Below are positions 26,023 through 34,158 of a stretch of 58,004 nucleotides of DNA, in pieces. The DNA is from Akkermansia sp. (GTDB taxonomy: Bacteria; Verrucomicrobiota; Verrucomicrobiia; Verrucomicrobiales; Akkermansiaceae): assembly GCA_017521405.1 (NCBI GenBank), contig JAFXCP010000030.1, positions 1-58,004 on the forward strand, read 5' to 3'. Within the stretch, counting starts at the first letter, position 1, and each line of letters opens with the position of its first letter. The notes under the pieces were generated by a model. That model saw only the letters and a program-made list of their open reading frames with translations. It ran no database searches and was not told the origin of the DNA. Both the position numbers and the translations under genes were made by a program.

Positions 26023-26802
26023 TCATTGCAATTCCAGGAGCATTCCATCATAAGCCGGGCAAATAAAATCCGGCAGGTAGGCGCAGAGGGAATCGTACTC
26101 CACCTCATGCCCGCAGTGGGTCAGCAGCCCCCTATGGGGAGCAAGCCGCCGCATAAGAGCCACACTTTCATCCACGCAGCAATGGGTACGATGCTCACGG
26201 TACCGCAGGCCATCCATAGCCAGAGCATCCAGCCCCTGCAACAGGGGAACGGAACTCTCCGGCAGCTCCTTAATATCCGGAATATAACCAAAGCTATGCC
26301 CTGCGGCGCGGAATACATAGCCATAGGTTTCTACGGAAGCGTGCTTTACCGGCACGGGAATAACCTGAATATCCCCCACTTGGAAAGGGCTCCCGGCATG
26401 GTCATGCGCTTGCGGGCGGATATAGCCTTGGTAGGTATTGGCATCGTTAAAAGCCCAGCCAAACATGCGGCGGAGCTGGGCAAGGCACTCCTTCCCGGCA
26501 TAAAGAGGGAGGCGGTCCTCGCGTTTCCAACAAAAAGCGCGCATCTCATCAAAGCCACTGGTGTGGTCCAAATGCTCATGCGTGTATAGCACTGCATCGA
26601 TGGCGGTAAGATTGTGCTGCAATGCCTGCATTCGCAAATCCGGGCAGGAATCCACCAAAAGAGTCGTGGTGGCAGAACGAACCAACACGGAGGAACGCCA
26701 GCGCTTATTGCGAGGATTCTCCGAACGACACACCTCGCAACGGCAGCCAATAACGGGAACCCCGGTGGAAGTCCCCGTGCCAAGGAAAAGTACAGTCAGC
26801 AT
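26023..26802 (-). CDS. MBL-fold metal-dependent hydrolase (PhnP-like)
   Basis: This 259-residue metallo-beta-lactamase fold enzyme starts MLTVLFLGTGTSTGVPVIGCRC and carries the metal motif THEHLDHTSGFDEMRAF (HxHxDH). Downstream histidines in VKHASVETYGYVF and HCGHEVEYD complete the site. The CEVC pair after the first strand and the GTGTSTGVP start are typical of PhnP-like phosphodiesterases (COG1235). No phosphonate genes surround it, so the substrate is open. The start is set by the family N-terminus. Much longer upstream reading in this frame runs antisense through recN and is not coding. Confidence 0.88.
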   Translation of the reverse strand: MLTVLFLGTGTSTGVPVIGCRCEVCRSENPRNKRWRSSVLVRSATTTLLVDSCPDLRMQALQHNLTAIDAVLYTHEHLDHTSGFDEMRAFCWKREDRLPLYAGKECLAQLRRMFGWAFNDANTYQGYIRPQAHDHAGSPFQVGDIQVIPVPVKHASVETYGYVFRAAGHSFGYIPDIKELPESSVPLLQGLDALAMDGLRYREHRTHCCVDESVALMRRLAPHRGLLTHCGHEVEYDSLCAYLPDFICPAYDGMLLELQ

Positions 26803-26829
26803 CTCTTTTTGGTTTTGATTTCCGGACAC

Positions 26830-26857
26830 ATTATGCCATAATATCGGCCACAGGCAA
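26830..26857 (-). promoter_or_regulatory. Candidate promoter of the MBL hydrolase
   Basis: TTGCCT at 26852-26857, a 16-base spacer and CATAAT at 26830-26835. The ATG is 27 bases downstream. On the other strand a TATAAT at 26862-26867 may serve recN, but no -35 box is seen for it. Confidence 0.45.
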
Positions 26858-26902
26858 AGGATATAATGCCGGCAGATACACACCACATTCCCCACGTTTC
26901 CC

Positions 26903-28558
26903 ATGCTCTCTCTGCTCAAGATTAGAAATCTGGCTCTTGTCGATGAATTATGCTGGGAGCCACACAGCGGATTTTTAGGCATTACGGGCGAAACCGGTGC
27001 AGGAAAATCCGTTATCATGGGGGGAATATCCCTTGTACTGGGAGAACGGGCGGATAAAAGCCTCATCCGCAGTGGGGAGAGCCAGTGCAGCGTGGAAGCT
27101 GTTTTTAGGCTCTCCCAAACCTGCCAACTGAATGCACTGCTGGAGGAGGCAGGCATTCCCCCATGCGAAGAGGGGGAACTCATTATCCGCCGCATCATCA
27201 CCCCCACGGGGAATCGCCAATTCATCAACAGCAGCCCGGCCACTCTGCAACTTCTGCGCAGCATTGCCGCCGGGTTGGTGGATATGCACCATCCGGATTC
27301 GCACCGCTCCCTCACCTCGCAAGAGCGGCAGCTCTGTCTGCTGGATGCCTTCGCGGAAAATACTATTCAACTGCAAGAGTACCACCAATGCCGCAAACTG
27401 TGGCTAGCCCTGCACCACGAGCGCACTCAACTGGAGGAAAGCGAACGCGCCAGTGAGCGGGAACTCGATTTTCTCCGACACCAAGTGGAAGAAATCGAAC
27501 AGGCAGGATTTACCGCAGAAGAAGCCGAGGAGCTTGAAATACGCTGGCAAAGAGCCCGCAATGCCGGACGCCTGAGAGACTGCGTAATCCCCATGCTCCA
27601 ACTGCTGGAAGGGAGCGAGGATTCCATACTATCCCGGCTGCACCAGCTGGTGCGCAGCCGCCGGGAGCTGGAGCGCATGGATGCGGCTTTTGCAGAGCGC
27701 TTAGGCTCCATAGAAGATGCCGTCACTAACCTGGAGGACCTCGCCGGGGAATTACAGGATTACAGCGACCACCTAGGGGGAGACCCGGCAGAACAAGCTG
27801 CGCTGGAGCGACGCATTTCCCTGCTGGATTCCCTTAAACGCAAATACGGAGCAGATTTTGAGGCTATAAGCCGGCATTTAGAAGAATGCCGCACCCGTTT
27901 GGATGCTATTTCCCACCGCGATGAACGCATGGAGGAGCTGCGCCTACAAGAGGAAGAAGCCCTAAAAAAACTCCGCCAAGCAGGAGCATGCCTGCGGCAG
28001 ACTCGCGAAGCAGCCATTCCCCGGCTGGAAGAGAGTTTTCTGGAGCATGCCCGGCATTTGGGATTCCGGCAGGCTCTCTTCTGCATCCGGCTGGAAGTAC
28101 AGGAAGAACCAAGCCCGCAGGGAATGGAAATGGCAGAGTTCCTTTTTGGACCGAACCCGGGGGAACCCGTCAAACCTCTGCGTCTCATCGCCTCCTCCGG
28201 AGAGTTGGCACGAGTTATGCTTGCGCTCAAGAGTGCGCTGGCCCAACAAGACGATACACCCTTACTTATTTTCGATGAGATAGATGCCAACGTGGGCGGA
28301 GAAATTGCGCGAGCCGTAGGGCGCAAAATGCGGGAACTGGGGCACGGGCACCAAGTAATAGCCATTACGCATTTTCCGCAGGTGGCAGCCATGGCCACCC
28401 ACCATTACCTTATTTCCAAAGGCCTGGAAAATGGTCGAACCGTCTCCCGATTGGAAGAAGTGCGCGGGGAATCCCGCATTGAGGAACTGGTGCGTATGCT
28501 GGGCACCGATGGCAGCAGCGCACGCGCCCATGCTAAAGCGCTGCTGGAAGAAAAGTAG
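26903..28558 (+). CDS. recN: DNA repair protein RecN
   Basis: This 551-residue SMC-like ATPase acts in recombinational repair of double-strand breaks. It has Walker A GETGAGKSVIMGGISLVLGER at about residues 31-51, two long coiled-coil arms with a central turn, and the C-terminal signature SSGELARVMLALKSAL followed by Walker B LLIFDEIDANVGG and ITHFPQVAAMATHHYLI. Length is normal. It converges on the HELTH protein gene with a single base between the stop codons. Confidence 0.96.
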   Translation: MLSLLKIRNLALVDELCWEPHSGFLGITGETGAGKSVIMGGISLVLGERADKSLIRSGESQCSVEAVFRLSQTCQLNALLEEAGIPPCEEGELIIRRIITPTGNRQFINSSPATLQLLRSIAAGLVDMHHPDSHRSLTSQERQLCLLDAFAENTIQLQEYHQCRKLWLALHHERTQLEESERASERELDFLRHQVEEIEQAGFTAEEAEELEIRWQRARNAGRLRDCVIPMLQLLEGSEDSILSRLHQLVRSRRELERMDAAFAERLGSIEDAVTNLEDLAGELQDYSDHLGGDPAEQAALERRISLLDSLKRKYGADFEAISRHLEECRTRLDAISHRDERMEELRLQEEEALKKLRQAGACLRQTREAAIPRLEESFLEHARHLGFRQALFCIRLEVQEEPSPQGMEMAEFLFGPNPGEPVKPLRLIASSGELARVMLALKSALAQQDDTPLLIFDEIDANVGGEIARAVGRKMRELGHGHQVIAITHFPQVAAMATHHYLISKGLENGRTVSRLEEVRGESRIEELVRMLGTDGSSARAHAKALLEEK

Positions 28559-28559
28559 C

Positions 28560-29489
28560 CTAACCAAACAGCAGCCAACCCAAATCCAAGAATGATACAT
28601 ATATCTGCCGGGCACAATACACAAAATCCTGCAGATAACCGGAAAAGCTAAGCACGCCAAAGCCCCGGAGTACCACCAGCAGCACCCCGATGTTCATCAG
28701 CATGATAATCATCGTGGAAATCACTACGCCATTCTCCAGCAAATCCGGCTGTTCTCGCGGAATCATCCAAGTGGTCCAATATAAATGAAAGCACCACCAA
28801 AAACCAAATCCGGCGTAAAACCACGGCTGGTACGCTTGGAAAGGAGCAATGAAATTCACCCCGAAAAGCACACCCAACCACACCAACATCCACAAGGGCA
28901 CAAAATAGGGAGATAAGGCAATAAATAGATTATCCGCATCCGTATCCACGTATCCGCCATCCAAATCCACCTTCACGGCTTCCACTCGTGCAAAACAGAG
29001 CAACGCCGCCAATGCATGCGTCAGCTCGTGCCCCAATACGTAAAGCCACACCAGAACCGGGTCCGCTAAACGAAAGCCCTTGAGGACCATAAATACCAAG
29101 CCTCCCAGCATAGTAAACCATACCGGCTCACTCAGCCAAAAACCAACATTCCCCACCACAGGAGCAGCATGGTACAACTGCACCATCAGCGTAAACACCA
29201 TCACAATGGATAAGGGCAACAAGCCACAAAGACCTATGGCCAGACGTATGGCGCGTTTCCACCCATGCACCGGTTGCCACTCATCTGCCGGGTCCACATA
29301 GCCATAACGCAGCGCACTGAGGGGAACAGATTGCAAGTACTCCACGCGCAGGTGCAAGCGCCGCCACACATCTAACGGAGGATTCAGCAAATGCTCCGTC
29401 TCGTGGGGTTTATCCACATGCACACGCCAATCCCCATGCTCCGGCAGCTTGGGGCGAGGACGGCGGGTATTGTGGCGGGGCATACTCAT
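28560..29489 (-). CDS. Integral membrane protein with HExxH motif, metalloprotease-like
   Basis: This is a 309-residue protein with a polar N-terminal 75 residues and about six membrane helices. A zinc-type motif HELTH occurs at 154-158 inside a helix (LYVLGHELTHALAALL), followed by DLDGGYVDTDADN and a SPYFVPLWML segment. The arrangement resembles M50-type intramembrane proteases, but the second metal motif of that family (NxxPxxxxDG) is not obvious, so activity is uncertain. The ATG at 29489 overlaps the recJ stop as ATGA, so the two are translationally coupled. No family is named with confidence. Confidence 0.72.
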   Translation of the reverse strand: MSMPRHNTRRPRPKLPEHGDWRVHVDKPHETEHLLNPPLDVWRRLHLRVEYLQSVPLSALRYGYVDPADEWQPVHGWKRAIRLAIGLCGLLPLSIVMVFTLMVQLYHAAPVVGNVGFWLSEPVWFTMLGGLVFMVLKGFRLADPVLVWLYVLGHELTHALAALLCFARVEAVKVDLDGGYVDTDADNLFIALSPYFVPLWMLVWLGVLFGVNFIAPFQAYQPWFYAGFGFWWCFHLYWTTWMIPREQPDLLENGVVISTMIIMLMNIGVLLVVLRGFGVLSFSGYLQDFVYCARQIYVSFLDLGWLLFG

Positions 29490-31201
29490 ACGGAGGCACA
29501 AGCCGGACGAATGTCCTGAATGGAAATAGAAAGGGAAACACGCCCGCGCCACACATTGCGATCAATAGTAAAGGCAATATCCCATGGCGGATCCGGCAGG
29601 CGTACATTGCCACCGTTAAAGAACATGGCATCGCACTCACAAGTACCCTGGCGCAATCCCAAGCGTAGGTGGTTTCCCTGCAAATGGCGCGGGGCATCCG
29701 TAAGCATCACATTGCGCGCCATAAAAATCGGCTGCGGATTGGAATTACCAAAAGGCTCCAACAGCTCATAGCTATCCAGCATTTCGAGGGTGAGTTCCGG
29801 GAAACTCACCTCCGCATCGATTTCCAGTACCGGTCTGAGCTGCTCCGGAGTAGTCGTTTCCCGCACAAAGTCCTCAAACCGGGCACGGAAGGCATCTATC
29901 ATCTCCTCGCGTATCACCAACCCGGCAGCCATATCGTGCCCGCCGCCGGAAATAAGCGTATCCGAACAGGCATGAATAGCCTGCACCAATGATACCCCCG
30001 GCACGGAACGACCGGAGCCCTTGCCTACGCCATTCTCATCCAAGGATATCACAAAGGTTGGTTTATGGTAGCGCCGCATCAGCAAAGATGCTACAATACC
30101 CACCACACCGGGATGCCATGAGCGGGAGCCCAACACAATCACATGGTCCCGCTCCGGGGAAAAGTTCGTTTGGAGCATTTGGAGTGCCTCATTCCGGATT
30201 TTTTCCTCTTCCTGCTGGCGGGCTCGGTTGTGCATTTCCAAACGCTGAGCCAGTTCCATGGCATCGGCGGAACTTCGTGTAAGCAGCAACCGTAGTGCAT
30301 CCATGGGGCTATCCATACGACCGGCGGCATTCAAACGCGGCCCGATTCGAAACGAAACATGCCCGGCATTCGGCCGCCGGTTCAGGTTCGTCACACGATT
30401 TAGTGCCTGAAGCCCTATATTGCCGCCATATTCCATTACTCGCAACCCATGCCGCGTCAGCAAACGGTTTTCCTGCACAAGCGGCACAATATCCGCCACC
30501 GTAGCCACGGCCACCACATCAAGATATTGCTTCAAATCAAACTGGGGAAGGCGCCGTCTTTTAAGGAGACCATGTGCCAATTTGAACACCACCCCCGCAC
30601 TGCACAGATATGTAAGCGGGCTATCCTGCTCCAATTTAGCATTCACCACGGCAAGCGCCGGGGGGCGGCCATAGGGGCTGGCCTCGTGGTGATCCAAAAT
30701 CACCACATCCACCCCATGCTGCTGCAACCACGCCACTTCCTCCACGGAGGAAGTGCCACAATCCACCGTAATCATTAACCCGGGCATCTCCCCGCAGCGT
30801 TCAATCGCGCGGGCAATGCCTTCCGCACTCAATCCATAGCCCTCGCGAGTCCGCACAGGTATAAAATAATCCGTGCGGATACCATAGGCCCGCAACATCG
30901 TGTGCAGAAGGGTCACGGAACTCACGCCATCCACATCGTAGTCACCATAGATGCAGACGTGTTCTCCGTTGTCTGCCGCGCGGAAGATGCGCTCAACGGC
31001 GGCATCCATCTCCCGCATGGCAAAAGGGTCCCCTAGGTCAGATAATCGGGGTTTTAGGAATCGCATGGCCTCCTCCCGGCCGCAGATGCCCCTCTGGGCC
31101 AGCAACTTCCTCACTAAGAGCGGCAGTTGCCGGTTCAATTCATCACCAAAGTCCACACCTCCGTCCGTCGGGCGCAATTCCCAACTGAACTTCGTACTCA
31201 T
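29486..31201 (-). CDS. recJ: Single-stranded-DNA exonuclease RecJ
   Basis: This 571-residue DHH-family 5'-3' exonuclease acts in recombination and mismatch repair. Motifs in order are YGDYDVDGVSSVTLL (metal Asp residues, about 83-97), LMITVDCGTSSVEE, VILDHHEAS (the DHH triad) and the DHHA1 block ISGGGHDMAAGLVI. A C-terminal OB-type domain follows. Its length is close to the E. coli protein. It starts with a leaderless-type promoter and is coupled to the following membrane protein gene. Confidence 0.96.
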   Translation of the reverse strand: MSTKFSWELRPTDGGVDFGDELNRQLPLLVRKLLAQRGICGREEAMRFLKPRLSDLGDPFAMREMDAAVERIFRAADNGEHVCIYGDYDVDGVSSVTLLHTMLRAYGIRTDYFIPVRTREGYGLSAEGIARAIERCGEMPGLMITVDCGTSSVEEVAWLQQHGVDVVILDHHEASPYGRPPALAVVNAKLEQDSPLTYLCSAGVVFKLAHGLLKRRRLPQFDLKQYLDVVAVATVADIVPLVQENRLLTRHGLRVMEYGGNIGLQALNRVTNLNRRPNAGHVSFRIGPRLNAAGRMDSPMDALRLLLTRSSADAMELAQRLEMHNRARQQEEEKIRNEALQMLQTNFSPERDHVIVLGSRSWHPGVVGIVASLLMRRYHKPTFVISLDENGVGKGSGRSVPGVSLVQAIHACSDTLISGGGHDMAAGLVIREEMIDAFRARFEDFVRETTTPEQLRPVLEIDAEVSFPELTLEMLDSYELLEPFGNSNPQPIFMARNVMLTDAPRHLQGNHLRLGLRQGTCECDAMFFNGGNVRLPDPPWDIAFTIDRNVWRGRVSLSISIQDIRPACASV

Positions 31202-31207
31202 GCCAAC

Positions 31208-31237
31208 ATCCTATCATTTACAAGCCGTGGGCGTCAA
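31208..31237 (-). promoter_or_regulatory. Leaderless-type promoter of recJ
   Basis: TTGACG at 31232-31237, an 18-base spacer and TAGGAT at 31208-31213, with six bases to the ATG at 31201. It is back to back with the thioesterase promoter. Confidence 0.6.
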
Positions 31238-31264
31238 GCTGGAAATCCGTTTCCACGCTGTGCC

Positions 31265-31293
31265 TTGACATCTGTGCAGCCATATGCTAGAGT
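31265..31293 (+). promoter_or_regulatory. Leaderless-type promoter of the thioesterase
   Basis: A consensus TTGACA at 31265-31270, a 17-base spacer and TAGAGT at 31288-31293. Seven bases separate it from the ATG at 31301. Confidence 0.72.
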
Positions 31294-31300
31294 CAGCTCT

Positions 31301-32020
31301 ATGAAAGATTTCATGCTCACCCACCGCATTACAAGCTACGAATGCTCCGCAGACCACCTCATGAAACCGGAGTTTTTCATGCATCTTTGCCAAGAAATGG
31401 CGGAGGAACATGCAGATATGAACAATGCCGGCTACAAGTGGGCCATTTCCAACCACAAGATATGGGTGGAAACACAGGGTAATTTTGAATTATTGCGCCG
31501 TCCTGCATGGAAGGAAGAAATCACCCTTCGCACCAACACGGGCAAAGCCTCCCCATTGCAAGCCCGCCGTTTTGTGGAAATGGCGGATGCCCAAGGGCAG
31601 ATTATTGCCAAGGCTGATTTGCTGTGGGTTCTTATCGACGTTACCAGTCGGCGCCCCTTCCCGCTCAAGCGCACGGATCTTATTTTTGCCGAGCTGGAAT
31701 GCCCCGCCATCACCAAAGAACTTCCCCCCTGCGACTTCCCGGAATCCCCCGGCGAAACCGTATCAATAAAAGCAGCCCGCCGCGACATCGACTTCAATGC
31801 CCACATCAACAACAGCGCATACCTTACCTGGGCACTCGATACCCTGCCGGAAGCACACACACCGGCAGGCGCACCCAAACACTTCCACCTTACCTTCCGA
31901 AAAGAAAGCCGCCTAGGCGATGCTCTGGAAATTACCCACTATGTGCAGGGAGCACGCACACGCCACATCATCGCCGGAGCAGATGGCACGCGAGCGGAAG
32001 TGGACATTGAATGGAGCTGA
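31301..32020 (+). CDS. Acyl-ACP thioesterase family protein (double hotdog)
   Basis: This 239-residue member of the FatA/FatB-like family (PF01643) consists of two hotdog repeats. The first half has TSYECSADHLMKPEFFMHLCQEMAEEHAD and the long helix. The second has the catalytic-region block RDIDFNAHINNSAYLTWALD, with Asp/Asn/His residues in the positions used by plant and bacterial members. The usual reaction is release of fatty acids from acyl carrier protein. Its position directly before isochorismate synthase allows another idea: it could be the hotdog thioesterase for 1,4-dihydroxy-2-naphthoyl-CoA in menaquinone synthesis. That role is inferred from context only. Confidence 0.85.
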   Translation: MKDFMLTHRITSYECSADHLMKPEFFMHLCQEMAEEHADMNNAGYKWAISNHKIWVETQGNFELLRRPAWKEEITLRTNTGKASPLQARRFVEMADAQGQIIAKADLLWVLIDVTSRRPFPLKRTDLIFAELECPAITKELPPCDFPESPGETVSIKAARRDIDFNAHINNSAYLTWALDTLPEAHTPAGAPKHFHLTFRKESRLGDALEITHYVQGARTRHIIAGADGTRAEVDIEWS

Positions 32021-32026
32021 AAAAGA

Positions 32027-32055
32027 TTGCCAGAAGCCTTCCCTCGGTGTATGTT
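32027..32055 (+). promoter_or_regulatory. Leaderless-type promoter of menF
   Basis: TTGCCA at 32027-32032, a 17-base spacer and TATGTT at 32050-32055, with seven bases to the ATG at 32063. An apparent TTG start at 32027 is the -35 box itself. Confidence 0.5.
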
Positions 32056-32062
32056 AGGGGGC

Positions 32063-33091
32063 ATGTCACCCCACTGTGGAAAACGCATCGATGCGCTAAG
32101 CCGCCGAGAATGTGCCTTTGCCCTGTACCGCTTACCCGGTACGGAGGAGGATATTTTCTGCATGGCGGAGGATGGTGGCACCCTTCCTGCGCCGCAAGGC
32201 AAGGGATTTCTGCTCTGCACATTTAGTGGAAAATTACTCTGCATTCCCGATGAGCGTGCAGAGGTACCCACGCCGGGATACTGGAAAATTTCTCCCGATA
32301 GGTATCCGATAACCCCGGCCACCACGCGGGCGGAATACGCCCGCCTATTCCGCCTGTATAAAGGCTTCATCGGCACGGAGGTTCGGAAAATCGTACTAGC
32401 CCGCACGGCAGACCTTCCTCTCCCCAAGGGAGTTTCACCATACGCCATTTACCAAGCAGCCGCCCGAAATAACCCCGGAGCCTTTACCGCATTGCACCAC
32501 AGCCCGGAATGGGGCACCTGGCTCTTCAGCACCCCGGAGCAACTCCTCACCGGGCAAAACGGCACATGGCACACTATGGCACTAGCCGGGACAAAGCAGA
32601 ATGACGGCACCCCATGGGATACAAAAAACATTAGGGAACAAGCTCTCGTGGCAGATTTTATCCGCCGCACCGTTACCCCCATAGCTGAAAGCGTACAGGA
32701 ATCTGCACCGGAATCCCTCATCACCGGAAACATACGGCATCTGTGTACCAGATTTTGCATCCGCATGCCGCAGGAGCAACTTCTTCCCCTGCTAAAACAG
32801 CTTCCCCCAACTCCGGCCGTATGCGGGGCTCCCGTGGAGCAAACGCGCAAACTCATCCTCGACTGGCCGGATATTGACCGCTGCTGCTATGCCGGCTACA
32901 TGGGGCCCTGGCAGGAAAACGCAGTCCATCTTTACGTTTCCCTGAGAGGAATGAGCTTTTTCCCGGGTGTGGGACGGCTCTATGCAGGCGGAGGGCTCAT
33001 GCCCGATTCGGAAGAAGAGCAGGAATGGCAGGAAACAGAAGCAAAAATGCAAGCCATGAAACAGGCACTCCACTGCGCCGGATACCTGTAA
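32063..33091 (+). CDS. menF: Isochorismate synthase / chorismate-binding enzyme
   Basis: This 342-residue protein of the chorismate-utilising family converts chorismate to isochorismate at the entry to menaquinone synthesis. Recognisable parts are KIVLARTADLP, ALAGTKQNDG (the AGT motif), the ENIREHALV equivalent NIREQALVADFI, and CGAPVEQTRKLI...CCYAGYMGPW at the end. It is shorter at the N-terminus than E. coli MenF, like other compact family members. Among ATG codons at 32051 and 32063, the second is chosen because it lies seven bases behind a -10 box. menD, menB and menC are 16 kb away in the same orientation. An anthranilate or salicylate role is less likely because no partner genes are present. 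Confidence 0.87.
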   Translation: MSPHCGKRIDALSRRECAFALYRLPGTEEDIFCMAEDGGTLPAPQGKGFLLCTFSGKLLCIPDERAEVPTPGYWKISPDRYPITPATTRAEYARLFRLYKGFIGTEVRKIVLARTADLPLPKGVSPYAIYQAAARNNPGAFTALHHSPEWGTWLFSTPEQLLTGQNGTWHTMALAGTKQNDGTPWDTKNIREQALVADFIRRTVTPIAESVQESAPESLITGNIRHLCTRFCIRMPQEQLLPLLKQLPPTPAVCGAPVEQTRKLILDWPDIDRCCYAGYMGPWQENAVHLYVSLRGMSFFPGVGRLYAGGGLMPDSEEEQEWQETEAKMQAMKQALHCAGYL

Positions 33092-33143
33092 GTTATTGAA
33101 TGCCTAGGCGGGCATGGGACGTCTTATTCCTCCGGAACATCCC

Positions 33144-33431
33144 ATGAAAAACAAGAACATTACCCGCTACACGTACGAAAACACCGATTTTCAGGGCTGG
33201 AGAGTAAGCATCCAACGCTGCGGTCGCATCATCACCCGCTACTTTTCCGACCTCCAATACGGCTCCGAACAAAAATCCCACCAAGCAGCCATACGCTACC
33301 GGGACCAAGTATTTGCCGATATGCAGGAAAACCGAAACGACCTTGCAGGCTATATGGACAGAGAACTGGAACACCTCCAGCAACTCCTGCGGGAAAAAGA
33401 ACAAGGGGGAAACCTCAGTTCGCCTGTTTAG
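33144..33431 (+). CDS. Small AP2-like DNA-binding domain protein
   Basis: This is a 95-residue basic protein. Residues 14-55 (GWRVSIQRCGRIITRYFSD, then YGSEQKSHQAAIRYRDQV) resemble the AP2 domain as seen in bacterial and phage proteins: three strands followed by an amphipathic helix rich in Ala and charged residues. A helical tail completes it. It may bind DNA, but no target is evident. The ATG at 33144 is preferred over 33114 because the extra ten residues are unlike the domain. It follows menF by 52 bases, and its 3' end overlaps the convergent secreted-protein gene by 17 bases. Confidence 0.6.
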   Translation: MKNKNITRYTYENTDFQGWRVSIQRCGRIITRYFSDLQYGSEQKSHQAAIRYRDQVFADMQENRNDLAGYMDRELEHLQQLLREKEQGGNLSSPV

Positions 33432-33825
33432 ACATCTCTAAGGCGGGTGCCTGCTCCATTTGAGGAGAAAGAAGGGCCTTCAACTCTGCATTACCGAAGT
33501 AAGAAGTTTCCTCCAAACGTCCAAATTGCACCGCCAAACGCTGCATCAACTCAATGAGGGGGAGCTTCACGCCCTCCGTGTGGTCGATGTACTGCCACAT
33601 AGCAGTCTCTCCCACGCTGAACAAATCCTCTAACACACGGAGACTTTCCCGAATCGTGGGCACGGCCTGCTGCGAAGAAGCTGTATCCGTAATTCCCTCC
33701 AACGCCACCACTTGCTGTTCCAAAGCAGAAGTGAGGCGGGCACACGCCTGCTCCACACCATCCTCCGCCTGAGCATAAAGAGCACATCCGACAAAGAGCA
33801 ACGAAAGAAAAGGGGATTTCTGCAT
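33415..33825 (-). CDS. Small secreted protein, unknown function
   Basis: This is a 136-residue protein with a signal peptide (QKSPFLSLLFVGCALYAQA, cleavage probably after AQA). The mature part is about 116 residues of mostly helical, Leu/Gln/Glu-rich sequence that looks like a small helical bundle. A Cys lies within the signal peptide but does not fit a lipobox well. No family is recognised. It has one of the best promoters in the window, six bases from the ATG, so it is a real gene despite its size. Confidence 0.72.
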   Translation of the reverse strand: MQKSPFLSLLFVGCALYAQAEDGVEQACARLTSALEQQVVALEGITDTASSQQAVPTIRESLRVLEDLFSVGETAMWQYIDHTEGVKLPLIELMQRLAVQFGRLEETSYFGNAELKALLSPQMEQAPALEMSKQAN

Positions 33826-33831
33826 GCTCCT

Positions 33832-33860
33832 ATGTTAGGCTCTTTACCTCACCATGTCAA
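33832..33860 (-). promoter_or_regulatory. Leaderless-type promoter of the small secreted protein
   Basis: A consensus TTGACA at 33855-33860, a 17-base spacer and TAACAT at 33832-33837. The ATG follows after six bases. An AGGAG motif occupies that gap but would not lie inside the transcript. Confidence 0.72.
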
Positions 33861-34158
33861 GTGTAACCTTCCTCCCATTACAGAGAAAATCCTATAACAC
33901 TGTATATCCGCCGGAGGGTACTCGATTCCTATATTCCCCCGGCCGTAGTTAGAAAATCACAGGCGGTCGAAATTAAAAATCCAGCGTGTATCCGATATGT
34001 GGGAAGGGTGGGAGGAATGGCAAGAAACGCCCCCACAAGCGAGGAGAAGGAGAACAAAAAAACGAGGGATGCTCATAACACCCCCATGCTATATCTACCG
34101 CCGAGCCTGAGCAAGCTAAGTTAGTCTATGCTGAGGAAACAGGCAGGAATCGGAGGGA
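33861..34158. other. Gene-free stretch with one promoter-like site
   Basis: This is the longest gap in the window (about 300 bases). I find no convincing reading frame, tRNA or terminator. On the minus strand TTGCTC at 34109-34114 and TAGCAT at 34086-34091 are 17 bases apart, pointing leftwards. The transcript would run through the gap towards the small secreted protein, which already has its own promoter, so a small RNA is conceivable. The evidence is weak. Confidence 0.4.

Noticed and set aside
32027-32062. TTG start of menF at 32027
   Set aside because: TTGCCA here is the -35 box of a promoter whose -10 box is seven bases before the ATG at 32063.
33861-34158. tRNA-like or 6S-like RNA
   Set aside because: No cloverleaf or T-loop pattern and no long closing stem could be found by eye.
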